Positions 43,884 through 52,900 of a DNA stretch of 64,000 bases are shown piece by piece (the first letter of the stretch is position 1; every line of letters begins with the position of its first letter). The DNA is from Methyloligella sp050110875. Lineage in GTDB: Bacteria; Pseudomonadota; Alphaproteobacteria; Rhizobiales; Methyloligellaceae. The notes below the pieces were generated by a model, which was not told the origin of the DNA, searched no databases, and saw only the letters and a list, made by a program, of their open reading frames with translations. The position numbers and the translations under genes are program-made. The stretch spans positions 1,550,001-1,614,000 of the forward strand of contig CP188828.1 of assembly GCA_050110875.1 (NCBI GenBank), written 5' to 3'.

Positions 43884-44642
43884 ATGGGGTTGGTCAGTCA
43901 ATTCGGTATTGAATACAAAGTCCCTTGCGTGCAATGCCCGTTGCGCGACTGCGATGTCTTCCAGCCGCTGAGCGACAGCGAGGTCGAGCTGCTGTCGGAT
44001 TTCAAGATCGGCGAATTCAGAGTGGAAAGCGGTGCGACCCTCGTTTCTCAGGGCATCCGCTCAGACCAGCTCTTCACGGTTTTGGAAGGTTGGGGATTCC
44101 GCTACAAGACCCTCGCGGACGGCCGCCGCCAGATCGTCAATTTCATCCTGCCCGGCGATCTTATCGGACTTCAGGCCACCCTCGATGCGGAGATGGAGCA
44201 TTCGGTCGAGACGCTCACTGCGTCCGCCTTCTGCACTTTTCCACGCAACAGGCTCATGGAATTCTTCGCGGCCAGCCCACGGCTTGCCTTCGACGTGACC
44301 TGGCTCGCGGCCAGCGAGGAGCGCGTGCTCGACGAGCACCTCTTGAGTCTCGGCCGGCGCACCGCGCGGGAGCGTACGGCTTACTATCTGGTTCACCTTT
44401 TCGTACGCGCTCGGGAGGTCGGCTTGGCGGTGGAGGGCAAGGTGCGGTTTCCCTTCACCCAGCAGCACCTCGCAGACGCGCTCGGCCTTTCCCTGGTGCA
44501 TACCAACAAGAGCCTCCGTCAGCTTGCATTCGACGGTCTCGTGGACTGGAAGCACGGTCTCTTCCGTTCGCCGGATCTGGAGGCTCTGGCGGCGGTAGGG
44601 GGCTATGATCTCGAAGAACGTCGCGAGCGGCCGCTCCTTTAG
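43884..44642 (+). CDS. Crp/Fnr family transcription regulator with FNR-like cysteines
   Basis: This 252-residue regulator has an N-terminal cyclic-nucleotide-like sensor domain (VESGATLVSQGIRSDQLFTVLEGWGFRYKTLADG), a dimer helix and a C-terminal winged helix (VRFPFTQQHLADALGLSLVHTNKSLRQLAFDGLV). Four cysteines lie at 15, 18, 23 and 117, an arrangement that recalls the 4Fe-4S ligands of FNR (three close N-terminal plus one central). The recognition helix reads SLVHTNKSLRQL rather than the ExxSR of FNR, so target sites may differ. AAGGAGAG precedes the start. It is divergent from the HWE kinase gene. Confidence 0.88.
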   Translation: MGLVSQFGIEYKVPCVQCPLRDCDVFQPLSDSEVELLSDFKIGEFRVESGATLVSQGIRSDQLFTVLEGWGFRYKTLADGRRQIVNFILPGDLIGLQATLDAEMEHSVETLTASAFCTFPRNRLMEFFAASPRLAFDVTWLAASEERVLDEHLLSLGRRTARERTAYYLVHLFVRAREVGLAVEGKVRFPFTQQHLADALGLSLVHTNKSLRQLAFDGLVDWKHGLFRSPDLEALAAVGGYDLEERRERPLL

Positions 44643-44776
44643 CCGGTTGTGCTGGCGCCCTGCCGCTTGGCCTTGCTCGCGTCGGCTGCTAACAAATAAC
44701 CTTCGCGCGGCCCGATCCCATAGGCGGAACCCGCCTCTGGAATGGTTTCGGGCGACATTGAAGGCATGGAGGATCG

Positions 44777-46237
44777 ATGGACCGCCGAGGCAATTTCCTG
44801 CTCGACGCCGTGGTGATGTTCGCCATGTTCGTAACCGCCACGGCCTTCGCGGCGGCTCTCATAGTGCATGCCAAGATCGGCGCCCTCCCGGCGGTGATCG
44901 CTGGCGCCGCGTTCCTGATGGTGATGATCACCTCCCATATCCTGCTCACGCGCTTCGCCCAGGGTGGCGATGCGGAGCGGATGGATGATTTCGAGCAAGC
45001 CCTCGAGATCATCGACGGCGATCTCCAGCGCATCGACAAGGTGGAGGACGATGTCGCCCGGCTGGATCTTCTCACCGACAAGATCGAGCAGTTCGACAAG
45101 ACCTTGAGCAGTTTCGAGGCATCCAATCTCTCGCGGCTCTCCTCCGATATGGAGACCTTGCAAACCCGCCTCGAAACTCTGCGTACCGAGCTTGAGGTCG
45201 AGACCCGTTCCCAGCGTGAGGAGCTCAACACCGAATTGCGCCTCCTGGAGCGGCTCATGAAGCAGCTTTCCATCGACCTTGCCGCCAGCGAGGGCGATGA
45301 CCGCGAAAGCGCTGGCTCTGCATCCGCCGAAATCCCCGAAGAGGATCTGGGAACCGTCGCGCAGGACTACGAGCCCATCGAATTCCTGGAGAACGATGAG
45401 ACGGCGGAAGCGGCACCGGAGGATGCTGCCGAGGCGACTGCCGGCCCGGACGAGACATCTGCCGTCGAGGAAGACGGCACATCCGGAGAGGAAGAGGTCG
45501 AACCCATCGACATGACCGCCATGGCGGAACCGGAGCGCCATGAGGCCGGCGCTTGGCAAAGCGACTGGCGCGGCGACGAGGGCGTCCCGTTCGAAGGCGA
45601 GGCCGCGTCGTCTCGGGACGATGACGCTGCCAAGGAGGCGGAGCCGGCTCAAGAGCTGGCCGATGAGGAATTGCCGCCTGAAGACACCGGCGAGACCGTC
45701 GCCGAGGAGGGGGAAAAGCTCGCCGTCTCCACCGCCGAGACCGAACAGGAAGAAGCGGCGGTCTTGGGCGACGAAGATGATTGGCCGGCGCAAGGTGAGC
45801 CTGAGATGGAGTCGTCGCAGGCGCACGAGCCGGGATCGGAACCAGTTTCGGAACCGGAACCCGTGCCGGCAGAAGAGGCAGCGCCGGAAGAATCCGAGCT
45901 GGTCGAAGCCGACCTCGGCCGGGTCGAAGCCGCTGAGATCGAAGCCGAGCAAGATGTCGATGGGTCTGCCGAGGAACCTGAGACGGATACGCATGCCGAG
46001 GAAGATCGCCCCGGCGACGATGAAGAGGATGAGATCGTGCTGACCGAGCTCGTCATGGCCGCGCCGGAAGCGGAGCGCGCCGAAGCCGGAGAATCGCTAG
46101 CCAGCGCTTTCAGCGAAGAAACGGCCGTGTCTGAAAACGACGAGGATTCGGCGCCGGCTGGCGATGAGAATGCCACCGCCGATACGGAAGAGTCCGATCG
46201 CGGTAGCGATAACGGACAGGATGATCGCAAAAGTTGA
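44777..46237 (+). CDS. Membrane-anchored coiled-coil protein with long acidic tail
   Basis: I do not assign a function to this 486-residue protein. Two N-terminal membrane helices (LLDAVVMFAMFVTATAFAAALIVHA and LPAVIAGAAFLMVMITSHILL) are followed by a coiled coil of about 110 residues (residues 65-175, DDFEQALEIIDGDLQRIDKVEDDVARL and TLQTRLETLRTELEVETRSQREEL). The rest, some 300 residues, is an extremely Glu/Ala/Asp-rich disordered tail. GGAGG just before the ATG supports the start. It follows the Crp/Fnr gene by 134 bases. A scaffold or cell-pole/envelope role is conceivable; nothing more can be said from sequence. Confidence 0.8.
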   Translation: MDRRGNFLLDAVVMFAMFVTATAFAAALIVHAKIGALPAVIAGAAFLMVMITSHILLTRFAQGGDAERMDDFEQALEIIDGDLQRIDKVEDDVARLDLLTDKIEQFDKTLSSFEASNLSRLSSDMETLQTRLETLRTELEVETRSQREELNTELRLLERLMKQLSIDLAASEGDDRESAGSASAEIPEEDLGTVAQDYEPIEFLENDETAEAAPEDAAEATAGPDETSAVEEDGTSGEEEVEPIDMTAMAEPERHEAGAWQSDWRGDEGVPFEGEAASSRDDDAAKEAEPAQELADEELPPEDTGETVAEEGEKLAVSTAETEQEEAAVLGDEDDWPAQGEPEMESSQAHEPGSEPVSEPEPVPAEEAAPEESELVEADLGRVEAAEIEAEQDVDGSAEEPETDTHAEEDRPGDDEEDEIVLTELVMAAPEAERAEAGESLASAFSEETAVSENDEDSAPAGDENATADTEESDRGSDNGQDDRKS

Positions 46238-46384
46238 GCAACCTAGGCGCGAAAAGGCTTGCACTTCGCGACCGAACGCCCAATTTATGGAGGCGAAGCA
46301 GGTCCGTCTCAGGGGAAAAATACCCGAAAAGACGGGAAGAAGCGGCACTTGACGATCAAGGCGCCGGCGATCATTAGGGCCGGT

Positions 46385-47320
46385 ATGGATATCAGCACCT
46401 CCTCACCGCAAGAGCATGAGCGTCCGCCTATCGAGATGCTCGATACCATCGCCGGATTCGGAGGTCGTTATCCGGCCTGGATCGTCGACATCTGGGGGGT
46501 CATGCATGATGGGGTGCAGGCCAAGGAGAAAGCCGTTGCCGCGACCTCGGGCTTCCGCGCCCAAGGCGGGATCGTTCTGCTGCTTTCCAACTCTCCGCGG
46601 CCAAGTCTCGAAGTTCAGGCGCAGCTGAGATCGCTGGGCGTCCTGGATAGCGCCTATGACGCGACGCTCACCTCTGGCGACCTGACCCGGCATGAGCTCG
46701 AAAGCAGATCCGGCGCGAAGGTCTTCCATCTCGGGCCGGAGCGGGACGCACCGATTTTCGCAGGGCTGGATGTGACGTTGGTCGAGCCGGAGCAGGCCGA
46801 GCTCATCGTCTGCACTGGTCTTTTCGACGACGAAACCGAAGGTCCGGAACATTACAACGATCTCTTGAGCGATCTCGCCGCGCGAGACCTTCCCATGCTC
46901 TGTGCCAATCCGGACCATATGGTGGAGCGAGGCGGTCAGCTGATTTACTGCGCCGGCGCGCTCGCCGACGTCTATACGGATTACGGCGGTCAGGTCACCT
47001 ATGCCGGCAAACCCTATGCGCCGATCTACGAGCTGGCCTTCAAGACCCTTCGCGATCTGGCGAGGCGGGAGCTCGAACCGCGAGAGATTCTCGCCATTGG
47101 AGATGGCATCAATACGGATATCAGGGGGGCGACCAACGCGCAGCTCGACGCGCTGTTCATTGCGGGCGGGCTGCATGCCTCGGATTTGAAGACGATCGCG
47201 ACCGCCGACGGCCACGAATTCGCCGGCGACGGTTCGGGCGCGCGGCTGGAGGGCGCCCTGCTGTCCAAGTTGTTCGTGGATCAGCGTCAGCCAGTGGCTG
47301 CGATGCGTGAGCTCGCCTGA
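46385..47320 (+). CDS. HAD-superfamily hydrolase, TIGR01459 type
   Basis: This 311-residue protein is of the class IIA HAD type (NagD-like). Motif I is WIVDIWGVMHDGV with the nucleophile Asp, motif II is LLLSNSPRP, and the late Mg-binding motif is LAIGDGINTDIRGATNAQL. Relatives dephosphorylate small metabolites; the physiological substrate is unknown. The family commonly sits upstream of ribF in alphaproteobacteria, and here ribF lies 1.5 kb downstream past two minus-strand genes. The ATG at 46385 is used; the longer frame from 46259 has no family content. Confidence 0.88.
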   Translation: MDISTSSPQEHERPPIEMLDTIAGFGGRYPAWIVDIWGVMHDGVQAKEKAVAATSGFRAQGGIVLLLSNSPRPSLEVQAQLRSLGVLDSAYDATLTSGDLTRHELESRSGAKVFHLGPERDAPIFAGLDVTLVEPEQAELIVCTGLFDDETEGPEHYNDLLSDLAARDLPMLCANPDHMVERGGQLIYCAGALADVYTDYGGQVTYAGKPYAPIYELAFKTLRDLARRELEPREILAIGDGINTDIRGATNAQLDALFIAGGLHASDLKTIATADGHEFAGDGSGARLEGALLSKLFVDQRQPVAAMRELA

Positions 47321-47332
47321 AGCGACCAGGCT

Positions 47333-47752
47333 CTACTTCTCTTCGGCCAGAAGCGCATCCACACGGGCCTGGCTCAGGGTTTCCGAGCTGTCCTCGTCAT
47401 CCGAGCTTACGCAAGGCAAGTCTTGGAGTCGTTTCGCCATCAGCGCTTCGATGAGCCGGCTGGCATGCGTGGCGCGCTGCCCCACCAGGTCTTCGAAGCC
47501 GCAAGCGGTCATGATCTCGATCGCGGCGTCTTCGGCGGCCTGTCGGCACTTGTCTTCATCGCCGTTTTCCAAAGTCTCCAGCAGTCTCTCGCAGGCCGTC
47601 AGGATCAGCCCGGCTGAATCTGCGGCCGTTGCCTTGATCGTCTGCAGGTCGCGAAGCGCTTGAACGAGATCCGCAATCTCCCCGGCCGGCAGCTCGCCGG
47701 CAAGGCGTGTGCCGTCTTGGCCGCGTCTTTGCGCGGTGATCTTCTGCCCCAT
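47333..47752 (-). CDS. cheZ: CheZ-like chemotaxis phosphatase
   Basis: This 139-residue helical protein has the conserved CheZ catalytic stretch (MTACGFEDLVGQRATHASRLIEAL, with the Asp and Gln of the DxxxQ motif) and the short C-terminal helix SQARVDALLAEE, which resembles the CheY-binding tail of CheZ. CheZ removes the phosphate from CheY-P and ends the motor signal. It lies just downstream of a CheY gene on the same strand (21-base gap), a pairing that fits the function. It is shorter than the enterobacterial protein, as usual outside gammaproteobacteria. Confidence 0.85.
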   Translation of the reverse strand: MGQKITAQRRGQDGTRLAGELPAGEIADLVQALRDLQTIKATAADSAGLILTACERLLETLENGDEDKCRQAAEDAAIEIMTACGFEDLVGQRATHASRLIEALMAKRLQDLPCVSSDDEDSSETLSQARVDALLAEEK

Positions 47753-47773
47753 GCTGTCCCCGTCTTTCAGAAC

Positions 47774-48157
47774 TTATTTGCCGAAGATGGATTCGATCTT
47801 GGCGCGCAGCGTCGTGGCGTTGAACGGCTTCACGATATAGCTGTTCACCCCGGCATGCCGGGCGGCCACGACGTTTTCGGCCTTCGATTCCGCCGTCACC
47901 ATCAGGAACGGTGTCTTCTCCAGGTCGTTGTCGGCGCGCACCTCGCGCAGGAACTCGTAGCCCGTCATCGGCTCCATGTTCCAATCGGAGATCACGAGAC
48001 CGTAATCCTTCTCCCGCATCATATTGAGTGCGGAGCTTCCGTCGGATGCCTCGTCGACATTCGTAAAACCAAGTTGCTTCAGCAGGTTGCGGATGATGCG
48101 GACCATGGTCCGATAATCGTCCACCACCAAGACGCGCATATTCGGATCAAAGCTCAT
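47774..48157 (-). CDS. cheY: CheY-like single-domain response regulator
   Basis: This 127-residue protein has one receiver domain: MRVLVVDDYRTMVRIIRNLLKQLGF, phospho-Asp in LVISDWNMEPMTGYEF, Thr in LMVTAESKAEN and Lys in YIVKPFNATTL. The DWNMEPM sequence is that of chemotaxis CheY proteins of Rhizobiales that act at the flagellar motor. The ATG at 48157 starts MSFDPNMRVL; the much longer frame above it is a shadow of ribF. It is upstream of the CheZ-like gene and divergent from the MaoC gene. Confidence 0.93.
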   Translation of the reverse strand: MSFDPNMRVLVVDDYRTMVRIIRNLLKQLGFTNVDEASDGSSALNMMREKDYGLVISDWNMEPMTGYEFLREVRADNDLEKTPFLMVTAESKAENVVAARHAGVNSYIVKPFNATTLRAKIESIFGK

Positions 48158-48367
48158 CTTTCTTCCACCATGCCCGAGGCTTGCATTGTAGCTGGCCAGT
48201 TGCGGGTCCCCCATGATCACCATCGGTCTGCCCCTCGCGTATCCGCCATGAAAGTGAATAAGACTAAAGAGGCCCCGTGAACGGACCGTTAAGGGTGCTG
48301 AAGGGTGTTTGCAGTGGATCGAGCGCTTGGGTAATTTGCGCGCCGGCTGACAGAAAAGGACCAATTG

Positions 48368-48826
48368 ATGCAAGACACACCGGCCCCCCAGGCCACGCTG
48401 GGCCACGGCTACTATTTCGAGGACCTCAAGGAGGGGATGGAGGAGAGCTTCTCCAAGGTCGTCACCGCCGAGGATGTCGACCGCTTCGCCGTCCTGTCCG
48501 GCGACGTCAATCCGGTGCATCTCAGCGACGAGTTCGCCGCCGGCACCATCTTCAAGAAGCGCATCGCCCACGGCTTTCTCACCGGCAGCCTCATCTCCAC
48601 CGTTCTGGGCACCAAGCTGCCTGGGCCCGGCTGTATCTATCTTGCTCAGGATCTCAAATTCCTGGCGCCCGTCTATCTTGGCGACGAGGTCACGGCGGCG
48701 GTCTCGATCCAGAAGCTCGATCCCGACAAGGCGCGCGTCGAGCTCAACTGCGTGTGCAGCGTCGGCGGCAAGCCGGTTTTGAAAGGCGTCGCCGTGGTGA
48801 TGGTCGACCGCCGCGAGAAGCGCTAG
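48368..48826 (+). CDS. MaoC-like (R)-specific enoyl-CoA hydratase
   Basis: This 152-residue hotdog-fold hydratase contains the hydratase-2 motif: AVLSGDVNPVHLSDEFAAGTIFKKRIAHGFLTGSLIS, with the catalytic Asp and His. Proteins of this type ((R)-enoyl-CoA hydratase, PhaJ-like) convert trans-2-enoyl-CoA to (R)-3-hydroxyacyl-CoA and can supply PHA synthesis, which would fit the phasins in the window; a role in other acyl-CoA pathways is possible. AAGGA precedes the ATG. It lies 24 bases before ribF. Confidence 0.9.
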   Translation: MQDTPAPQATLGHGYYFEDLKEGMEESFSKVVTAEDVDRFAVLSGDVNPVHLSDEFAAGTIFKKRIAHGFLTGSLISTVLGTKLPGPGCIYLAQDLKFLAPVYLGDEVTAAVSIQKLDPDKARVELNCVCSVGGKPVLKGVAVVMVDRREKR

Positions 48827-48850
48827 GACAGAGCGGCGCTGCGACGCGGG

Positions 48851-49813
48851 GTGAGTGGAATGGATGTGGTTCGCGGCTGGCGGAACGTGCCAGCTTCGGC
48901 GAAGGACGCGGTTCTTGCCATAGGCAATTTCGATGGGGTGCATCGCGGTCACCAAGCCGTGCTTCGCCGTGCCCAAACGATAGCCGCGGCGGAAGGCCGG
49001 CGCGCCGGCGCCGTGCTGTTCGAGCCGCACCCGGTCGAATTCTTCGCCCCCGACAAGCCTTTCTTCCGGTTGACGCCTCTGCCGGTAAAGCTCGAGCTCC
49101 TGTCCGAGCTCGGTTTGGATCTGACCATCGTGCTCGATTTCGATGCCGCGCTTTCCGCCTTGAGCGCCGAGGAATTCACCCAGCAAGTCGTCGCGGAGGG
49201 CATCGGCGCCCATCACGTCGTGGTCGGCTACGACTTCAACTACGGCAAGGGCCGCAGCGGCTCTACCGAGGATCTGAAGCGGCTCGGCCGCGCGCTCGGC
49301 TTCGAGGTCACTGTGGTCGATGCGGTGAGCGAGGGCGGAACCACCTATTCGTCGAGCCGCGTGCGCGAGCATCTCCGCCGTGGCGAGGTGCGTCAGGCCG
49401 CCGAGACCTTGGGGTATTGGTGGCGGGTTCGCGGGCCGGTCGAGGCAGGCGCCGGCCGCGGTAAGGGGCTCGGCTTCCCCACCGTCAATCTCGCGCTTCA
49501 TCCCGGCCAGGATCTTGCCCACGGCATCTATGCCGTGCGCGTCGTGATCGACGGCCAAACTCACGACGCCGCCGGCTATCTGGGGGCGAGCCCCACCTTC
49601 GGCGACGGTCCCCCCAAATTCGAGGCGTTTCTGTTGGACTTCGCTGGCGATCTCTACGGCAAGACCGTCGATATCCTCTTCATCGAGCATATCCGTGACG
49701 ACCGGACCTTCGAGACGCCGGAAGCCCTGGCCGAGCAGATGGCCGAAGATTGCGAGAAGATTGAAAAAATCCTGCGCGAGGCGCCGGGCAGCCCCGTGCC
49801 CGACGGCATTTGA
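48851..49813 (+). CDS. ribF: Bifunctional riboflavin kinase / FAD synthetase
   Basis: This 320-residue enzyme makes FMN from riboflavin and FAD from FMN. The N-terminal adenylyltransferase part shows AIGNFDGVHRGHQAVL, VLFEPHPVEFF, HHVVVGYDFNYGKGRSG and SSSRVREHLRRG; the C-terminal flavokinase part shows GPVEAGAGRGKGLGFPTVNL and FEAFLLDFAGDLYGKTVDILFIEHIRDDRTF. GTG at 48851 is taken as start; ATG at 48860 is equally possible. It lies just upstream of ileS, a neighbourhood widespread in bacteria (ribF-ileS-lspA). Confidence 0.95.
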   Translation: MSGMDVVRGWRNVPASAKDAVLAIGNFDGVHRGHQAVLRRAQTIAAAEGRRAGAVLFEPHPVEFFAPDKPFFRLTPLPVKLELLSELGLDLTIVLDFDAALSALSAEEFTQQVVAEGIGAHHVVVGYDFNYGKGRSGSTEDLKRLGRALGFEVTVVDAVSEGGTTYSSSRVREHLRRGEVRQAAETLGYWWRVRGPVEAGAGRGKGLGFPTVNLALHPGQDLAHGIYAVRVVIDGQTHDAAGYLGASPTFGDGPPKFEAFLLDFAGDLYGKTVDILFIEHIRDDRTFETPEALAEQMAEDCEKIEKILREAPGSPVPDGI

Positions 49814-49917
49814 TCGCGGCGCTCCCAGCGCAGCCGTCTCCACTGGATTGTCGCTTGCGCGGTTGCTAGAAGGCGGTGAGTTTCGACCCCGACGAAGCGG
49901 AATAAAGCTTAACCGAA

Positions 49918-52900
49918 ATGGCGAAGGATCGAGCGGTGCCGAGCAAGCGCGCTGCGACCAAAGCTGCATCTGCCAAGGCGCCGGCCAAGAGCCGGAAGCC
50001 TATTTCGGCGCGGGCCACCACCAAGGCCAGCTCGGCGGTGAAGACGTCTGCGGCCAAAAAGACCGCTCCCGGGAAGACGGTGGCCAAGCAGACTGCGGGG
50101 AAGACGGCAGCCCCGGCGAAAACGGTGTCGGCCAAGAAGACCACGGCCAAGGCAAAGAGGCTCCGGACCGGGCCTGCGGCAGCGGCCAGCAAAAAAACCC
50201 AAACGGCCAAACGTTCGGCTTCGAAGCCTGCGGCATCCAAAAAGGCAACGGCAAAACAGGCATCGGTGACGCAGCGGAAGGCGCCGGAAAAGACGAGGGC
50301 CAGTAAGAGTTCTGCCAAGAAGGGGGCGAAGACCGCCACGAAGACGGCTGCGAAAGCGAAGAGGACGATAGCCAGAACGTCATCCAAGGCGGTTGCGAAA
50401 CCTGCCGGAAAGACGACAGCCAAGGGAAAAACCGCTCCCAAAACGCAAGCCAAGGCTCAACCCAAGGCTCGGTCCACGCCAAAGCGGGCGGCAGGGCAGG
50501 CTTCGCGGGCGAAAGCCCCAGCAAGCGCTGCCAAACCTCCGGGAAAAACGTCTCAGGCGAAAAAGCCTGCGGGAAAATCGGCTTTGGCGAAGTCTGCGGA
50601 TAAGAAGTCTGCGGATAAAAAGACTGCCAGTAAGACGGTGAAGCCCAAGCGGGCGGTTTCGAAGCCGGGGGAGACGCGTCGGGCGAAGCAGGATAAGAAG
50701 CGTCCCGATAAGTCGAAGGCGAAGTCGCGCTCCGTTCGGGATGCTGTCTCTCGTAAGGCTTCTCGGCCTCCGTCGGATCCCAAACCGCCAACGCCCGATC
50801 CATCGCTTCAAAGAAATTCTTCAAAGATGACAACTCCACCAGCCGATAAATCTGACCTTGCCTCAAATAAGACGTCGGAACCAGCCTCCGGCGGCAAGGA
50901 AGATCCGAGTCGAAATTGGAGCGAGACCTTGTTCTTGCCCAAGACCGACTTTCCCATGAAGGCCGGGCTGCCCCAGCGCGAGCCTGAGCTTCTCGCCCGC
51001 TGGGCCGAGCTCGGACTCTACCGGCGCCTGCGCGAAGAGTCTCAGGGACGCGGCAAATTCGTGCTCCATGACGGCCCGCCCTATGCCAACGGTCATCTTC
51101 ATATCGGACATGCCCTCAACAAGACGTTGAAGGATGTCGTCGTCCGTTCCCAGGGCATGATGGGCAAGGACGCGCCCTACGTGCCGGGCTGGGACTGCCA
51201 CGGCCTTCCCATCGAATGGAAGGTGGAGGAGGGCTTCCGCGAGAAGGGCAAGAACAAGGACGAGATCCCGATCAACTCTTTCCGGCGCGTCTGCCGGGAA
51301 TTCGCCGAGAAATGGGTGAAGATCCAGTCCGAGGAATTCCAGCGTCTGGGCATGCTGGGCGACTGGGAGAACCCTTACACGACCATGGCGTTCCAGGCCG
51401 AGGCGATCATCGCCGATGAGCTGATGAAGTTCGCCCTCAACGGCTTGCTCTATCGGGGCTCCAAGCCGGTCATGTGGTCCGTCGTGGAGAAGACGGCCCT
51501 CGCCGAGGCCGAGGTCGAATATCAGGAGGTCGTCTCCGACACGATCTTCGTGAAATTCCCTGTGACCGGCGGGCAAGGGGAGCTTTCCGATGCCGCCGTC
51601 GTCATCTGGACCACCACGCCCTGGACCATCCCGGGCAACCGGGCCATCGCCTATTCGCCATCCATCGAATACGGCCTCTACGAAGTTACGGACGCGCCCG
51701 AGGACAACTGGGCCAAGGTGGGCGATAAGCTGATCATCGCCGATGCGCTCGCGGAGAACCTGAAGACGGCCGCCCGCATCGAAGCGTGGATGCGTGTGAT
51801 GGATGTCGATCCTTCGACGATCCAGACCGCCGCGCACCCGCTCAAATCCCTCGGCTACGATTTCGACGTGCCGCTCCTCCCCGGCGATCACGTCACCGCG
51901 GAGACCGGTACCGGCTTCGTACACACAGCCCCGGGGCACGGCATGGAGGATTTCGAGCTTTGGGAAGACCATAAGAGCGAGCTCACAAGCCGCGGCATCG
52001 ACACCGCCATTCCCTTCACCGTGGATGCGGAAGGCTATTTCACCGACCAGGCCCACGGCTTCGCCGGCAAGCGCGTGCTCAACGACAAGGGCGAGAAGGG
52101 CGACGCCAACGAGGCCGTCATCGCGGCTTTGAAGGAGGCCGGCGCATTGGTCGCCCGCGGCAAGCTGCGCCACGACTACCCTCACTCCTGGCGCTCCAAG
52201 AAGCCGGTGATCTTTCGCAACACGCCTCAATGGTTCATCGCCATGGACCAGCCCATCGGGGGCAGTGTCGACTCTCTGCGCGACCGCGCGCTGCGCGCCA
52301 TCCGCGAGACTCGCTTCGTGCCGCCGTCGGGCGAAAACCGCCTGCGCGGCATGGTGGAATCGAAGCCCGACTGGGTGGTCTCCCGCCAGCGTGCCTGGGG
52401 CGTGCCCATCACAATCTTCCGCCATCCCGAGCGGGGCGACATCGCGCCGGGGCCGAAATTCGGCCATTCCGACGAGCTCGTCGCCCGCATCACGGAAGCT
52501 TTCCGCACCGAAGGCGCCGATGCCTGGTTCGCCGAAGGTACCAAGGAACGCTTCCTGGGTGGCCTGGTGGACGATCCCGCCCAGTGGGAGAAGGTCGACG
52601 ACATTCTCGATGTCTGGTTCGATTCCGGCTCCACCCACGCCTTCGTGCTGGAGCAGCGGGAGGATCTGCAATGGCCGGCCTCCCTCTATCTGGAAGGCTC
52701 CGACCAGCATCGCGGCTGGTTCCAGTCCTCCTTGCTGGAGAGCTGCGGTACCCGCGGCCGCGCGCCCTATGAGGCCGTGCTGACCCATGGCTTCACCATG
52801 GACGAGCAGGGCCGCAAGATGTCGAAATCCGCCGGCAACACCACCGCGCCCCAGGATGTCATCAAGCAGTCCGGCGCGGAGATCCTGCGCCTCTGGGCCA

